A DNA stretch of 64,000 nt from Bacillus sp. DNRA2 (GTDB lineage: Bacteria > Bacillota > Bacilli > Bacillales > Cytobacillaceae): contig NZ_JABAIT010000015.1 in NCBI RefSeq assembly GCF_012843265.1, positions 55,514 to 119,513 on the forward strand. The letters run 5' to 3'. The position numbers and the translations under genes were made by a program. This document shows, in pieces, positions 16,069-25,178 of the stretch (the first letter of the stretch is position 1; each line of letters opens with the position of its first letter). The notes beneath the pieces were generated by a model that saw nothing but the letters and a program-made list of their open reading frames with translations, was not told the DNA's origin and ran no database searches.

Positions 16069-16783
16069 CAGCGGTGTTAAGTTCTTGATACCATTTCTTG
16101 GTTGTATCGGGGTTTTCGTTGTTGATGAAGATTTTTTTGTTACTTAGCTCGATATACAGGTATGGCGCATGGTCTTTTTGAATAAATAATAAGCTGCGTC
16201 CATAGCCAGTCACAGTAAAATAGCCTTTAGCCAGCGTTGCTAGGCCGAAACCATTTTGTTTGGATGTAACTTTAGGCATTTCCTCCAGTAGTTCTATCCT
16301 CTTGATATCTTGGATCTCCCACTCAATTCCATACATTCCGGTGATCTCAAAGGATTGCTTTTTCATAATCAGCTCATATTCTTGATAACCGAGAATATAA
16401 AGACCTACTACAAATCCTGTAATGACGACGAAAAATGAGGTGCTAATAATATAGCTGCGTTTTCGTTTTTTTGGTAGTTCAAATTTTGACAAATAAACAA
16501 ATCCACCCAGTAAAAAGAAAAGCATAAATCCAAACTCAATTTCCATTGCAAACTTAATATCGGTGAAAACAAGTGGTAATAATAAGAGCATCCCGACTGC
16601 TGTTATTTGAAGCATTGCCCCGGTTTTTTGCGGATAGCCATTTTCTATTAATTGTTGTTGCTCTTCCAGAGGACGAGTTGCAAATCCAGAAATAAGTGAA
16701 TAGGCCTTTTTCTTACGAATAGCCCAGCCAAGTAGAAAGAACAGACCAATCATAAACAACTGGACTGTAATTAGAATCCACAT
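16058..16783 (-). CDS. DUF3784-like membrane protein with PH-like C-terminal domain
   Basis: A 241-residue protein. Residues 1-100 contain three membrane helices and the DUF3784-type segment A-Y-S-L-I-S-G-F followed by a short polar helix and L-I-E-N-G-Y-P. A fourth helix lies at ~115-135. Residues ~145-241 form a beta-rich domain (I-E-W-E-I-Q-D-I-K-R-I, Y-L-Y-I-E-L-S-N-K-K-I-F-I-N) resembling bacterial PH-like domains. The function is unknown; such proteins are thought to be membrane-associated sensors. GGGGGAG precedes the ATG. The last residues V-T-H come from the palindrome at 16020. Confidence 0.7.
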   Translation of the reverse strand: MWILITVQLFMIGLFFLLGWAIRKKKAYSLISGFATRPLEEQQQLIENGYPQKTGAMLQITAVGMLLLLPLVFTDIKFAMEIEFGFMLFFLLGGFVYLSKFELPKKRKRSYIISTSFFVVITGFVVGLYILGYQEYELIMKKQSFEITGMYGIEWEIQDIKRIELLEEMPKVTSKQNGFGLATLAKGYFTVTGYGRSLLFIQKDHAPYLYIELSNKKIFINNENPDTTKKWYQELNTAVTH

Positions 16784-16933
16784 ACCATTACTCCCCCTTT
16801 ATCTCAGCTCAATTGAAACAAAAGAATATGATGTGTTCCTTTATGATAATTGTAAACCATTCACACAGTCTATGCGTTGATATTCTGACAAAATTAGGAC
16901 AGTTAAATCGAAAAAATATATTAAGATAACGGC

Positions 16934-17023
16934 TTGACATGACACAAAAAAATATTGTTTAATTAGGTATATTAAATGTTAGGTAACCTAATTATTAATC
17001 AACCTAAATATTAACTATCCTAA
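16934..17023 (+). promoter_or_regulatory. Promoter and TTAGGT operator array of the marR-ABC operon
   Basis: TTGACA (16934-16939) and TTTAAT (16958-16963) are 18 nt apart. Directly downstream are TTAGGT at 16963 and 16979 and the inverse ACCTAA at 16986 and 17002, with CCTAA at 17019. The central pair forms TTAGGTAACCTAA (16979-16991), a perfect dyad around one base. This looks like an autorepression operator of the MarR protein that follows. Confidence 0.65.
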
Positions 17024-17028
17024 CTAAA

Positions 17029-17496
17029 ATGGGGGTGTTTATAATTAACGAGAATAAACAAGAACTAGTAGAGGAGCTAATCACAACACTAAGAAAATTC
17101 CCAAAGATATTCTCACAGCGCGGAAATATGCAGCAAAAACGAAGTGAACTTATGGTGTTATTTTCCATTAATAAATCTGCCGAAGGTGAAATGAAGGTAT
17201 CGGAAATCAGCAGATACCTACATGTGAAGGCCCCAACTGTTACGCAATTAATAAATGAATTAGAAAGTAAAGGCCAAGTAGAAAGAATCACAAGGTCAAC
17301 TGATCGCCGCTCTGTGTGGATTCGTTTGACAAATGAGGGAAAAAAGGCGCTACAGGAGGTCGAGAAAGAGGTCCAAGCTAAGTATAATGGCTTGATTGAT
17401 TACCTTGGTGAACAGGAAACAGTCGTTTTTATTGAAACATTAAAAAAGATGCAGGAATATTTCCTCCATCAGATGAATGAGGAACAACGAGATTAA
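17029..17496 (+). CDS. MarR-family transcriptional regulator
   Basis: A 155-residue MarR protein: N-terminal dimerisation helices, a winged HTH (V-S-E-I-S-R-Y-L-H-V-K-A-P-T-V-T-Q-L-I, residues ~60-80), the wing D-R-R-S-V-W-I-R-L-T and a C-terminal helix. It probably represses itself and the two following ABC genes through the TTAGGT sites upstream. The start is unclear: ATG 17029 has no ribosome site, while GGGGGTG at 17031-17037 is well placed for an in-frame ATT at 17044 (protein beginning I-N-E-N-K-Q-E), an unusual initiator. A 64-nt gap separates it from the first ABC gene. Confidence 0.88.
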   Translation: MGVFIINENKQELVEELITTLRKFPKIFSQRGNMQQKRSELMVLFSINKSAEGEMKVSEISRYLHVKAPTVTQLINELESKGQVERITRSTDRRSVWIRLTNEGKKALQEVEKEVQAKYNGLIDYLGEQETVVFIETLKKMQEYFLHQMNEEQRD

Positions 17497-17560
17497 CAGC
17501 AGCTTTTAAAAATAACCCTAAAATTTTGAAAGTCATAATGACGATTGGAGAGGTACGAGC

Positions 17561-19288
17561 GTGCTGAAATTATTCAGAACTTTAAAAGACTATAAATTTC
17601 AGGTTACCTTTGTGTTTTTGTTTGTATTTTTACAAACTTTATCAGATTTATATTTACCAAGACTGATGGCAAATATTATCGACAAGGGCGTTGTAACCGG
17701 CGATAAAGATTATATTTGGAAAATTGGTGGCATCATGCTGTTAGTCACCGCCGGTGGTATGATTTGTTCGATTTTCGTCAGCTTCTTTTCAGCTAGAATT
17801 TCCGCTGCTTTTGGAAGAAAGACAAGAGAGCAGGTATTTACGCATGTTGAAAATTTCTCGTTGCAGGAATTTGACAATATAGGAACAGCGTCACTGATTA
17901 CAAGAACGACAAATGATATTACTCAGGTCCAAAACGTTTTAGTCATGATGCTAAGAATGATGATCATGGCACCGTTTATGGCGATTGGCGGGATTTTCAT
18001 GGCTTTGAATCAGGATGCCGAGCTTTCTTGGGTGTTTGTTGGTGTGGTTCCTGTCATTACGGTAGTGATTTTGTTGATAGTGAAAAAGGGCGTTCCGTTT
18101 TTTAAAGCGATGCAGGTTAAATTGGATCGCCTAAATCAAGTGGTACGTGAACAATTAATGGGGATCCGCGTCATTCGGTCCTTTAATCGCGACGAGTTTG
18201 AAAAAGAGAGATTTAGTGAAGCAAACTTTGATTTAACTGATACAGCCGTAAAGGTTAATCGAATTATGGCCTCGATGATGCCGATGATGATGTTCATTAT
18301 GAGTGTATCGATTGTTGCTATTGTTTGGTTTGGCAGTATCCGCATTGATAGTGGGGCGATGGAGGTTGGCGACTTAATGGCCTTTATCCAGTATGCAATG
18401 CAAATTATGATGGCAATTGTCATGGCCTCCTTTATGTTTGTACTCGTTCCGCGTGGCCAGGTTTCAGCGACGAGAATCACAGAGGTATTGGAAATGAAGC
18501 CAACCATTCTTCAGCATCCAGAGCCTAAAAGTGCAACAGGTAGCCGGGGATTAGTTGAGTTTAACAATGTAACGTTCAGCTATCCTGGTGCGGAAATTCC
18601 AGCACTATCAAACATCTCATTTACAGCCAAACCTGGTCAAACAACAGCGATTATTGGCGGGACAGGATCAGGAAAAACAACATTATTAAGCCTGATACCT
18701 AGATTTTTTGATATAACAGCCGGGAAGCTCCTTGTGGATGGAGTCGATGTCCGTGAACAGTCACAAGCAGAGTTAAGAAGAAAAATTGGCTATGTTCCGC
18801 AAAAAGCTGTATTGTTCAGTGGAACAATTTCTGAAAATATTCGTTATGGGAAAGAGGATGCAACGGATTCCGAAATACAACACGCAGCGACAATTGCACA
18901 AGCTACTGATTTTATTTCAGAAAAGGATAAAGGCTATGAGTCGGAAATCTCACAAGGTGGGACTAATGTTTCAGGGGGTCAGAAGCAACGCCTGGCCATC
19001 GCCCGTGCACTCGTACGAAAGCCGGAAATCTACTTATTTGATGATAGCTTTTCAGCGTTAGACTTAAAAACAGATGCCAAACTTCGCGCTAGTTTAAAAG
19101 GTGAGACAACCGATTCGACGGTCATTATTGTAGCACAACGCGTCAGCACGGTTATGAATGCCGACCAAATCATTGTGCTGGAAGATGGAGAAATTGCTGG
19201 AATTGGCACACACCATGAATTGTTAAAAACGAGTGAAGTTTATCGCGAAATTGTAGCTTCTCAAATGACAGAGGAGGAATCAGCATGA
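17561..19288 (+). CDS. ABC exporter half-transporter, degenerate-site subunit
   Basis: A 575-residue half-transporter with six membrane helices (type IV ABC exporter fold, residues 1-320) and a C-terminal ATPase. Walker A is G-G-T-G-S-G-K-T-T, the signature V-S-G-G-Q-K-Q-R, Walker B L-F-D-D-S-F, and the switch histidine position is Q (V-A-Q-R-V-S). The catalytic glutamate after Walker B is replaced by aspartate and the switch histidine by glutamine, the hallmark of the degenerate-site chain in heterodimeric exporters such as BmrCD and TM287/288. Its stop overlaps the next gene by ATGA. It starts at GTG with GGAGAGG upstream. Probably a drug or lipid exporter. Confidence 0.9.
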   Translation: MLKLFRTLKDYKFQVTFVFLFVFLQTLSDLYLPRLMANIIDKGVVTGDKDYIWKIGGIMLLVTAGGMICSIFVSFFSARISAAFGRKTREQVFTHVENFSLQEFDNIGTASLITRTTNDITQVQNVLVMMLRMMIMAPFMAIGGIFMALNQDAELSWVFVGVVPVITVVILLIVKKGVPFFKAMQVKLDRLNQVVREQLMGIRVIRSFNRDEFEKERFSEANFDLTDTAVKVNRIMASMMPMMMFIMSVSIVAIVWFGSIRIDSGAMEVGDLMAFIQYAMQIMMAIVMASFMFVLVPRGQVSATRITEVLEMKPTILQHPEPKSATGSRGLVEFNNVTFSYPGAEIPALSNISFTAKPGQTTAIIGGTGSGKTTLLSLIPRFFDITAGKLLVDGVDVREQSQAELRRKIGYVPQKAVLFSGTISENIRYGKEDATDSEIQHAATIAQATDFISEKDKGYESEISQGGTNVSGGQKQRLAIARALVRKPEIYLFDDSFSALDLKTDAKLRASLKGETTDSTVIIVAQRVSTVMNADQIIVLEDGEIAGIGTHHELLKTSEVYREIVASQMTEEESA

Positions 19289-21168
19289 GCCAAAAAGGCA
19301 AGTCGGAGCGAAAAGGCGGGCCTGGATTTCGACCTGGACCAGGTGGACATGGACCGGGCATGGGAATGCCTGTACAAAAGGCAAAAGATTTTAAGGGCAC
19401 CATGCAACGGTTAATACGTTATTTTAAACCGCAAAAATATCAACTAATGGCTGTTTTTGTTGCTGCAATATTAAGTACCATTTTCTCAATTGCCAGTCCA
19501 AAAATCTTAGGTAAGGCAATAACGAAGCTGTTTGAAGGGATGATGCTGAAGTTTAAAGGCGTGCCTGGAGCCGAGGTTGATTTTGATTATATCGGACAAA
19601 TTCTCTTGATATTAATTGGGCTATATGTAATTAGTTCTTTGTTTACTTATCTCCAGCAGTATGTCATGGCTGGTGTGGCCCAAAAGGTAGTCTATAAGTT
19701 ACGGGAAGAGGTAAATGTTAAGCTCGGCAATCTGCCACTTAAATACTTTGATTCTAAAACCCATGGTGAAATTTTAAGCCGGATTACAAACGATATTGAC
19801 AATATCAGCAATACACTGCAGCAAAGTTTAACGCAAATGATCACTGCGGTCATTACAATTATTGGTGTCATTATTATGATGCTGACAATCAGCCCGTTAT
19901 TGACATTAATTTGTTTACTGACATTGCCGTTAACTTTTGTTGGAACGATTATGATTGCTAAGCGTTCACAAAAATATTTTAAAGCGCAACAGGCTACCTT
20001 AGGTGAACTGAATGGCCATGTTGAAGAAATGTATACAGGCCATCCGATAATTAAGGCATATGGACGAGAACAGATGTCCATTCAGACTTTCAAACAGATT
20101 AATCAAGAACTCTATAATTCAGGCTGGAAGTCGCAATTTATTTCCGGTGTAATCATGCCGACAATGATGTTTATCAATAATGTTGGATATGTGCTCATTT
20201 GCGTAATCGGTGGAATACTTGTGACAAAAAGAACGATAGAAATTGGAGATATTCAAGCATTTATCCAATATGCTCGTCAATTTTCACAGCCAATTTCACA
20301 AACGGCACAAATTGCTAATATTGTTCAATCAACTATTGCTTCAGCAGAACGGGTTTTTGAGATTTTAGATGAGGAAGAAATAATTGAAACCGGAAACGAT
20401 GTTCTTGAGTATCCAAAGGGCGCAGTTGTGTTCGAGCATGTTCAGTTTTTTTATAAAGCGGATCAACCATTAATTGAGGATTTAAATATTAACGTTAAGC
20501 CGGGACAAACGATTGCGATTGTTGGTCCGACAGGTGCAGGAAAAACAACCCTCGTTAATTTACTTATGCGTTTTTATGAGATCAATAGTGGGAAAATAAT
20601 GATTGATGGAATGGATATTCAGGCAATGAAACAGCATCAATTGCGAAAAATGTTTGGAATGGTGCTGCAGGATACGTGGTTATTTAATGGCACAATCCGC
20701 GATAATATCGGCTACGGTCGAATTGGAGCAACAGAGGAAGATATTGTTGCAGCAGCAAAAGCAGCCCATGCCGACCAATTTATTCGGACACTACCAGAAG
20801 GCTATGACACAATTCTAAATGAAGAGGCATCAAATATTTCTCAAGGTCAAAAACAATTATTAACGATTGCAAGAGCCATTCTTGCTAATCCGAAAATCTT
20901 GATATTGGATGAAGCGACAAGCAGCGTGGATACTCGAACTGAAGTTCAAATTCAGCATGCGATGGAAGCGCTAATGAAAGGCAGAACAAGCTTTGTCATC
21001 GCCCATCGCTTGTCAACGATTCGCGAAGCCGATTTAATTCTTGTGATGAATCATGGGCAAGTAATTGAGCAAGGAACCCATGACGAACTGTTACAACAAA
21101 ACGGTTTCTATGCGGACCTCTACAACAGCCAATTTACAGCCGGAAATTTTCAAACCGAAACGGCCTAA
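19285..21168 (+). CDS. ABC exporter half-transporter, canonical-site subunit
   Basis: A 627-residue partner of the preceding gene. It has a Gly/Pro-rich N-terminal extension (~40 residues), six membrane helices and an ATPase with Walker A G-P-T-G-A-G-K-T-T, Walker B L-I-L-D-E-A with catalytic glutamate, and switch histidine I-A-H-R-L-S. Its signature loop is I-S-Q-G-Q-K, where Q replaces the usual first G; the sister subunit has the intact V-S-G-G-Q. This split is normal for heterodimers with one active site. With MarR upstream it forms a three-gene operon like B. subtilis yfiBC-type exporters. Confidence 0.9.
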   Translation: MSQKGKSERKGGPGFRPGPGGHGPGMGMPVQKAKDFKGTMQRLIRYFKPQKYQLMAVFVAAILSTIFSIASPKILGKAITKLFEGMMLKFKGVPGAEVDFDYIGQILLILIGLYVISSLFTYLQQYVMAGVAQKVVYKLREEVNVKLGNLPLKYFDSKTHGEILSRITNDIDNISNTLQQSLTQMITAVITIIGVIIMMLTISPLLTLICLLTLPLTFVGTIMIAKRSQKYFKAQQATLGELNGHVEEMYTGHPIIKAYGREQMSIQTFKQINQELYNSGWKSQFISGVIMPTMMFINNVGYVLICVIGGILVTKRTIEIGDIQAFIQYARQFSQPISQTAQIANIVQSTIASAERVFEILDEEEIIETGNDVLEYPKGAVVFEHVQFFYKADQPLIEDLNINVKPGQTIAIVGPTGAGKTTLVNLLMRFYEINSGKIMIDGMDIQAMKQHQLRKMFGMVLQDTWLFNGTIRDNIGYGRIGATEEDIVAAAKAAHADQFIRTLPEGYDTILNEEASNISQGQKQLLTIARAILANPKILILDEATSSVDTRTEVQIQHAMEALMKGRTSFVIAHRLSTIREADLILVMNHGQVIEQGTHDELLQQNGFYADLYNSQFTAGNFQTETA

Positions 21169-21184
21169 CAACAATACAATGATG

Positions 21185-21230
21185 GGGGGACAGTTCCTCA
21201 CTGCTTTAAAGCAGTGAGGGACTGTCCCCC
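21185..21230. repeat. Rearranged (inside-out) GGGGGACAGT...ACTGTCCCCC palindrome, copy 4
   Basis: A 46-bp palindrome centred between 21207 and 21208, with a single mismatch. The G-rich halves are on the outside and the variable arm (CCTCACTGCTTT and its inverse) on the inside, the reverse of the other copies. On the right, CAATGCGTTAAAG continues as the arm of a normal copy. It looks like two elements joined head to head. Confidence 0.75.
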
Positions 21231-21486
21231 AATGCGTTAAAGGGTTAAAATTATTCTAGTATAGTATTCAAAAAAGCGATAGATTGCGACCAACTTTATA
21301 GATAAAATGAATTTATAATGGTCTAGTTTGTCTTATATACTGTTAAAGAGCGATGTCTTTGATATTATTTGATAAAATTCGACAAAGACACTGAGGTTCT
21401 GCGAAAATAATTGTAGAATAATAACTCGCGACTGTTACAGATGCAAATTAGTTAACAAAATTTAAAAATTCGGGAGAGGTTACAGC

Positions 21487-22218
21487 ATGATAAGAAATTT
21501 ACGCACAATTTTCAACTTATTGATGGTCGCAACTTTAGCAATGTTTGTTTTGGCAGCGTGTTCATCTACAGAAAAAGACACTTCCAAAGAAAACAAGCAA
21601 TCAAAGACTGAAGAAACAAAAGTAAAAGAAGAAGCAAAAATTGAAGTAACACAAGAGAAACCAATTTTCGTAGATGAAAAAAATAAAGTAGTAAAAGTAT
21701 ATGCAACCGTTAATGGTAAATATTTAGTAACGCCAACTCGTCACGGGCTTAACTGGGTTGAAGGTAAGTATGGTGATCAAGCTGTTCTTAAAGGCTATGG
21801 AAATCCACTAGACTTCCATGACGCATTAATTAAAATTGGTGGAGTGCCTGCAGTAGAAAAAGGTGGCGACACTACTAAAGAATTCGAAGAAACACCTGAA
21901 GGTAAATTTATTAAAGGTGACCAAGTCGCTGTCAAAATTACTTGGGAAGGTGCAAAAAAAGAGTATGATATTAACGAAGTTATGCTTGATTCTACAGGGA
22001 AAAAATTAGAATATCATTTCGGTGGAAACTACGATACTCAAGATCTTAAAATGACTGGGTGCTATATGTGCTTTGATAGCTGTCCAGCTGGTATTACCAG
22101 TAACGCATCCCATCCGGTAGGCACATTTGAAAGCGGAGCAGCGGAATTCCATGGTAACCCGGAAGTACTTCCTGCTGACGGTACACCAGTTGTATTAACG
22201 TATTCAATCGTGCAATAA
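21487..22218 (+). CDS. YdjY-like lipoprotein with a C-x-x-C-x-x-x-C motif
   Basis: A 243-residue predicted lipoprotein (signal peptide, lipobox L-A-A-C at Cys 25), then a charged linker and a ~190-residue domain. The region H-G-L-N-W-V-E ... G-N-P-L-D-F-H-D-A-L-I-K-I-G-G-V-P resembles the YdjY domain found in E. coli beside ydjX and ydjZ. Near residue 192 lies T-G-C-Y-M-C-F-D-S-C-P-A, a cysteine cluster that could hold a metal, an iron-sulfur cluster or a redox disulfide outside the cell. It opens an apparent operon running to 30018; TVP38-family and other ydj/ynj homologues follow. CGGGAGAGG precedes the ATG. Confidence 0.7.
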   Translation: MIRNLRTIFNLLMVATLAMFVLAACSSTEKDTSKENKQSKTEETKVKEEAKIEVTQEKPIFVDEKNKVVKVYATVNGKYLVTPTRHGLNWVEGKYGDQAVLKGYGNPLDFHDALIKIGGVPAVEKGGDTTKEFEETPEGKFIKGDQVAVKITWEGAKKEYDINEVMLDSTGKKLEYHFGGNYDTQDLKMTGCYMCFDSCPAGITSNASHPVGTFESGAAEFHGNPEVLPADGTPVVLTYSIVQ

Positions 22219-22241
22219 GTTATTGAAAAGGGTGTGGTAAC

Positions 22242-23414
22242 ATGAAGCAAATCTTAAATGGAATCATCCATTTACTTGCAGCTATCTTCTTATTTTTCAT
22301 TACCGGAATGGCAGTAGCACTCCTATTAATTCAAAGTCAATTCCTGGATATGCGCTTTGATAGTGAAATGCTTATAACGGTAATGATATTTTCAGGAGTA
22401 TGGTTTTTCCTAGCAAGGGTGTTCATGAATGCCCGCCCCCTTGCTTTATGGGAAAAATCAAAGCTGAGTATCGTACTGACCTTGCTTAGTTCGGTCATCA
22501 TTTTGGGGATAACCATTTTGGGAGGAAGCCTTAAAATTTTGCCTGCTTATATGGTTAGAAAAGCGGTATTTTTGGAGACAGCGCTAACACTTGATGACAT
22601 GAATATCTTCCTTATTGTTAGCCTTTTGATTGGGTTTGTGATGCTTTTATTGTCGCATCGTAACCCGGTTATTTTAACGAAGGAAACAAAAATGGATTGG
22701 CAGCACATGACAAAGGGAAACCGTGCCGGGATGATGATTTTGTATGTCATTATCGCACTGTTCACGCTTGTATATTTAGGTCAAGGCGGGATCAATAGCA
22801 TGGTGAATGACTCTGTTATTTACCTAAAGAATGCTGATGTTGAAGGCTTTAGAGATTATTTATTATCGTTTGGTCCATTAGCTGCAATCGTTTCAGCATT
22901 GCTGATGGTGTTTCAATCAATTATTGCACCATTACCTGCATTCGTTATCACATTTAGTAATGGGCTCATGTTTGGGTGGTTTTTTGGGGCAATTCTATCT
23001 TGGAGTAGCGCGATGCTCGGCGCCGTTCTTTGTTTCTTTATTGCAAAATATTTAGGTCGACCGGTTGTTGAAAAAATCATTACGAAAAAGGCGCTAGACT
23101 GGTGGGATCGCTTCTTTGCAAAATATGGAAAGCATTCAATCTTTATAGCCAGACTTTTGCCAATTGTCTCGTTTGATTTAGTGAGCTATGCAGCTGGGGT
23201 TACTTCTGTATCCTTTTGGCAATTCTTCTGGGCAACTGGTTTAGGGCAATTACCAGCGACAATTTTATATTCGTATTTAGGCCAGAATGCTACAGATACA
23301 GTAAAAATCTTATTCTTTATGTTCACAATCGTGATTGCATTAGCGGTCATTGGCATGCTATTACGTCCAAAATTAAATAGCATGATTGCTAGCAAACGAG
23401 GTGTGAAAAGCTAA
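22242..23414 (+). CDS. TVP38/TMEM64 (VTT-domain) membrane protein
   Basis: A 390-residue membrane protein. Residues 1-175 carry four extra hydrophobic segments; residues ~200-385 are a VTT/DedA-like domain with the motifs P-L-P-A-F-V-I-T-F-S-N-G-L-M-F-G and F-I-A-R-L-L-P-I-V-S-F-D-L-V-S-Y-A-A-G-V-T, a re-entrant-loop family now linked to lipid scrambling and transport. E. coli has two such genes (ydjX, ydjZ) flanking ydjY. This one is longer than usual (~220 residues) because of the N-terminal half. The stop overlaps the next start by ATGA-type overlap at 23414. Confidence 0.85.
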   Translation: MKQILNGIIHLLAAIFLFFITGMAVALLLIQSQFLDMRFDSEMLITVMIFSGVWFFLARVFMNARPLALWEKSKLSIVLTLLSSVIILGITILGGSLKILPAYMVRKAVFLETALTLDDMNIFLIVSLLIGFVMLLLSHRNPVILTKETKMDWQHMTKGNRAGMMILYVIIALFTLVYLGQGGINSMVNDSVIYLKNADVEGFRDYLLSFGPLAAIVSALLMVFQSIIAPLPAFVITFSNGLMFGWFFGAILSWSSAMLGAVLCFFIAKYLGRPVVEKIITKKALDWWDRFFAKYGKHSIFIARLLPIVSFDLVSYAAGVTSVSFWQFFWATGLGQLPATILYSYLGQNATDTVKILFFMFTIVIALAVIGMLLRPKLNSMIASKRGVKS

Positions 23415-24454
23415 TGAATTCCAAACCAATGCAAAATAGTAGGAGAGCGGACGTCGTGAAACTTACAGTTCGATTTCTCATCAGTGCTGGTTTGATGATT
23501 TGGCTGATAAGTGGGATTGAATGGAACCTTGCCCTCCGTCTAATGAAGGAGGGCTCCCTTTTTTATTTTTTTATAGCGTTTATTGCGATTCAACTGACGG
23601 TTGCTACAAGCATCTGGAAGTGGCAACTGCTTATTTCTAAATCCACAACAAACCCTTTCAACCAATCAATCTCACTATGGAAATTAGGACGATATTATTA
23701 TATCGGTTTATTTTTTAATAATTTTCTGCCTGGAAGTGTCGGTGGAGATGTCATGCGGATTATGCATCTCAGTAAAGACATCGGAATGGTTAAAGCAACA
23801 ACGTCTGTGGCGTTCGAACGACTGACAAGTGGTGTTGCGTTAACGGCTATTGTGGTCTTTGCAACACTGTTCATGGACAGTGTCAGACCGTTTATGTTAC
23901 CTATATATACCGTTGCTAGTGGATTAACGTTACTGTTTGTTCTTCTTAATCTATGGGTAAAAAAACAAGCAAAAATTGGGGATTTCGAAAAAAGTAACCC
24001 AGAGCGATCACAGAAAAGTAATATAACCATGTGGATAAATAAAATGAACCAGGCCCTCGTAAAATTACGAGAGACGGCAGCTGAATATCGAGAAAAAAGT
24101 AAGTCGTGGTGGGTGGTTATTGCTGTGCTCTCGCTTTTGTTTCAAATTGGACTTGCTTGGATTAATCAGCTGCTCTTTCTAGGTTTTGGAATTGAGGTGG
24201 GCTGGCTCGATTTAATCGTAATGATCTCGCTTATTTCGTTTATTACGATGCTGCCGGTGAGTTTGAATGGTATTGGGGTCAGGGAGGCTAGCTATATCTT
24301 TTTCTTCAAAGAGCTAGGTGTTCCGGACGAAATCTCTGTAGCAGTTTCCTTATTCTTTTTGCTTCTTGTGACCGTTTCCAGCCTTTTCGGTGGTTTATTT
24401 TGGCTAGTAGAAAGGGGGAAATCAAGTGAAGCTATCGGGCAACAGACTAATTGA
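23414..24454 (+). CDS. YbhN/UPF0104-family membrane protein (flippase-like)
   Basis: A 346-residue protein with about eight membrane helices, matching the lysylphosphatidylglycerol-synthase membrane-domain family (UPF0104, AglD/YbhN-like). Typical segments are N-N-F-L-P-G-S-V-G-G-D-V-M-R-I and S-L-N-G-I-G-V-R-E-A-S-Y. Such domains are thought to flip or bind lipid-linked substrates. Between helices 5 and 6 there is a charged insert of ~50 residues. Its start overlaps the TVP38 stop by one base, and its 3' end overlaps the next gene by 29 bp, so it belongs to the same transcript. Confidence 0.83.
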   Translation: MNSKPMQNSRRADVVKLTVRFLISAGLMIWLISGIEWNLALRLMKEGSLFYFFIAFIAIQLTVATSIWKWQLLISKSTTNPFNQSISLWKLGRYYYIGLFFNNFLPGSVGGDVMRIMHLSKDIGMVKATTSVAFERLTSGVALTAIVVFATLFMDSVRPFMLPIYTVASGLTLLFVLLNLWVKKQAKIGDFEKSNPERSQKSNITMWINKMNQALVKLRETAAEYREKSKSWWVVIAVLSLLFQIGLAWINQLLFLGFGIEVGWLDLIVMISLISFITMLPVSLNGIGVREASYIFFFKELGVPDEISVAVSLFFLLLVTVSSLFGGLFWLVERGKSSEAIGQQTN

Positions 24455-25178
24455 ATCAATTGTAACGCAGCGCGCCAAATACATGGTTAATCCAATTGAA
24501 GGGACAATTCCGCTGCAACGATTTGAAAAAAAGGCAAGCGATGCCGTGTTTGCGCTTATCACAACGGCAGGGGTACACTTAAAATCACAAGAGGTTTTCG
24601 ATGTTGAAGCTGGCGACTATAGTGTCAGGTTCATCCCCTATAATGCCAGCGAAACAGATTTAATGATAAGTCATACCCATTTCGACCGGGGTGATGCTGA
24701 CCAGGATATTAACTGTGTCTTCCCGTTAACCCGCTTAAAGGAATTAGCTGCGGAAGGCATAATCGGTGGAGTTGCAAAGACTCATTATGGGCTAATGGGC
24801 TACATTCCGAATACGAAACCATTAATTGATGAGACAATACCAATTATGATAAAGCGACTTAAAGATGAAGCTGTCGATGCCGTTATTTTAAATCCCGGCT
24901 GATATATATGCCATCAATCCGTGGGATTGATTCAACATGCAATTGAAAAGGCTGGGATTCCGACGATTTCAATTACGCATTTAATTGATTTAACCGAGAA
25001 GGTTCGCGTTCCGCGAGCGCTTCAGCTTCGCTTTCCATTGGGGCGCAGTTTTGGACGTGCATTTGAAACAGATATGCAAAGGCAAATATTATTGGATTGC
25101 ATTACATCTTTAAGTGAGATTAATTCAGCAGAAACGATTGTGAAGCTTCCTTATAAGTGGAAAGGACGTAAGAAATAA
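24426..25178 (+). CDS. Glycine/sarcosine/betaine reductase selenoprotein B-like protein (in-frame TGA as selenocysteine)
   Basis: A 250-residue protein of the GrdB/PrdB-like family if TGA 24900-24902 (codon 159) is selenocysteine. The sequence reads N-P-G-U-Y-I-C-H-Q, a U-x-x-C redox motif, and the frame continues for 91 codons of coherent family sequence (V-G-L-I-Q-H-A-I-E-K-A-G-I-P-T). A perfect 8-bp hairpin with a GTG loop starts 10 nt after the TGA. Full glycine reductases need GrdA, GrdE and others, absent here, so this is a stand-alone oxidoreductase of unknown substrate. GTG start with AAGGGGG upstream, inside the previous gene's 3' end. Its neighbours are membrane and ABC genes of a ydj/ynj-like cluster. 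Confidence 0.88.
24913..24931 (+). promoter_or_regulatory. Putative bacterial SECIS element in the GrdB-like gene
   Basis: ATCAATCC (24913-24920) pairs perfectly with GGATTGAT (24924-24931) around the loop GTG. The loop begins 18 nt after the TGA and starts with G, both as expected for SelB recognition. Confidence 0.75.

Noticed and set aside
24903..25178. A separate 85-residue gene starting at GTG 24921
   Set aside because: It is the in-frame continuation of the GrdB-like protein; there is no ribosome site, and the GTG lies in the SECIS loop.
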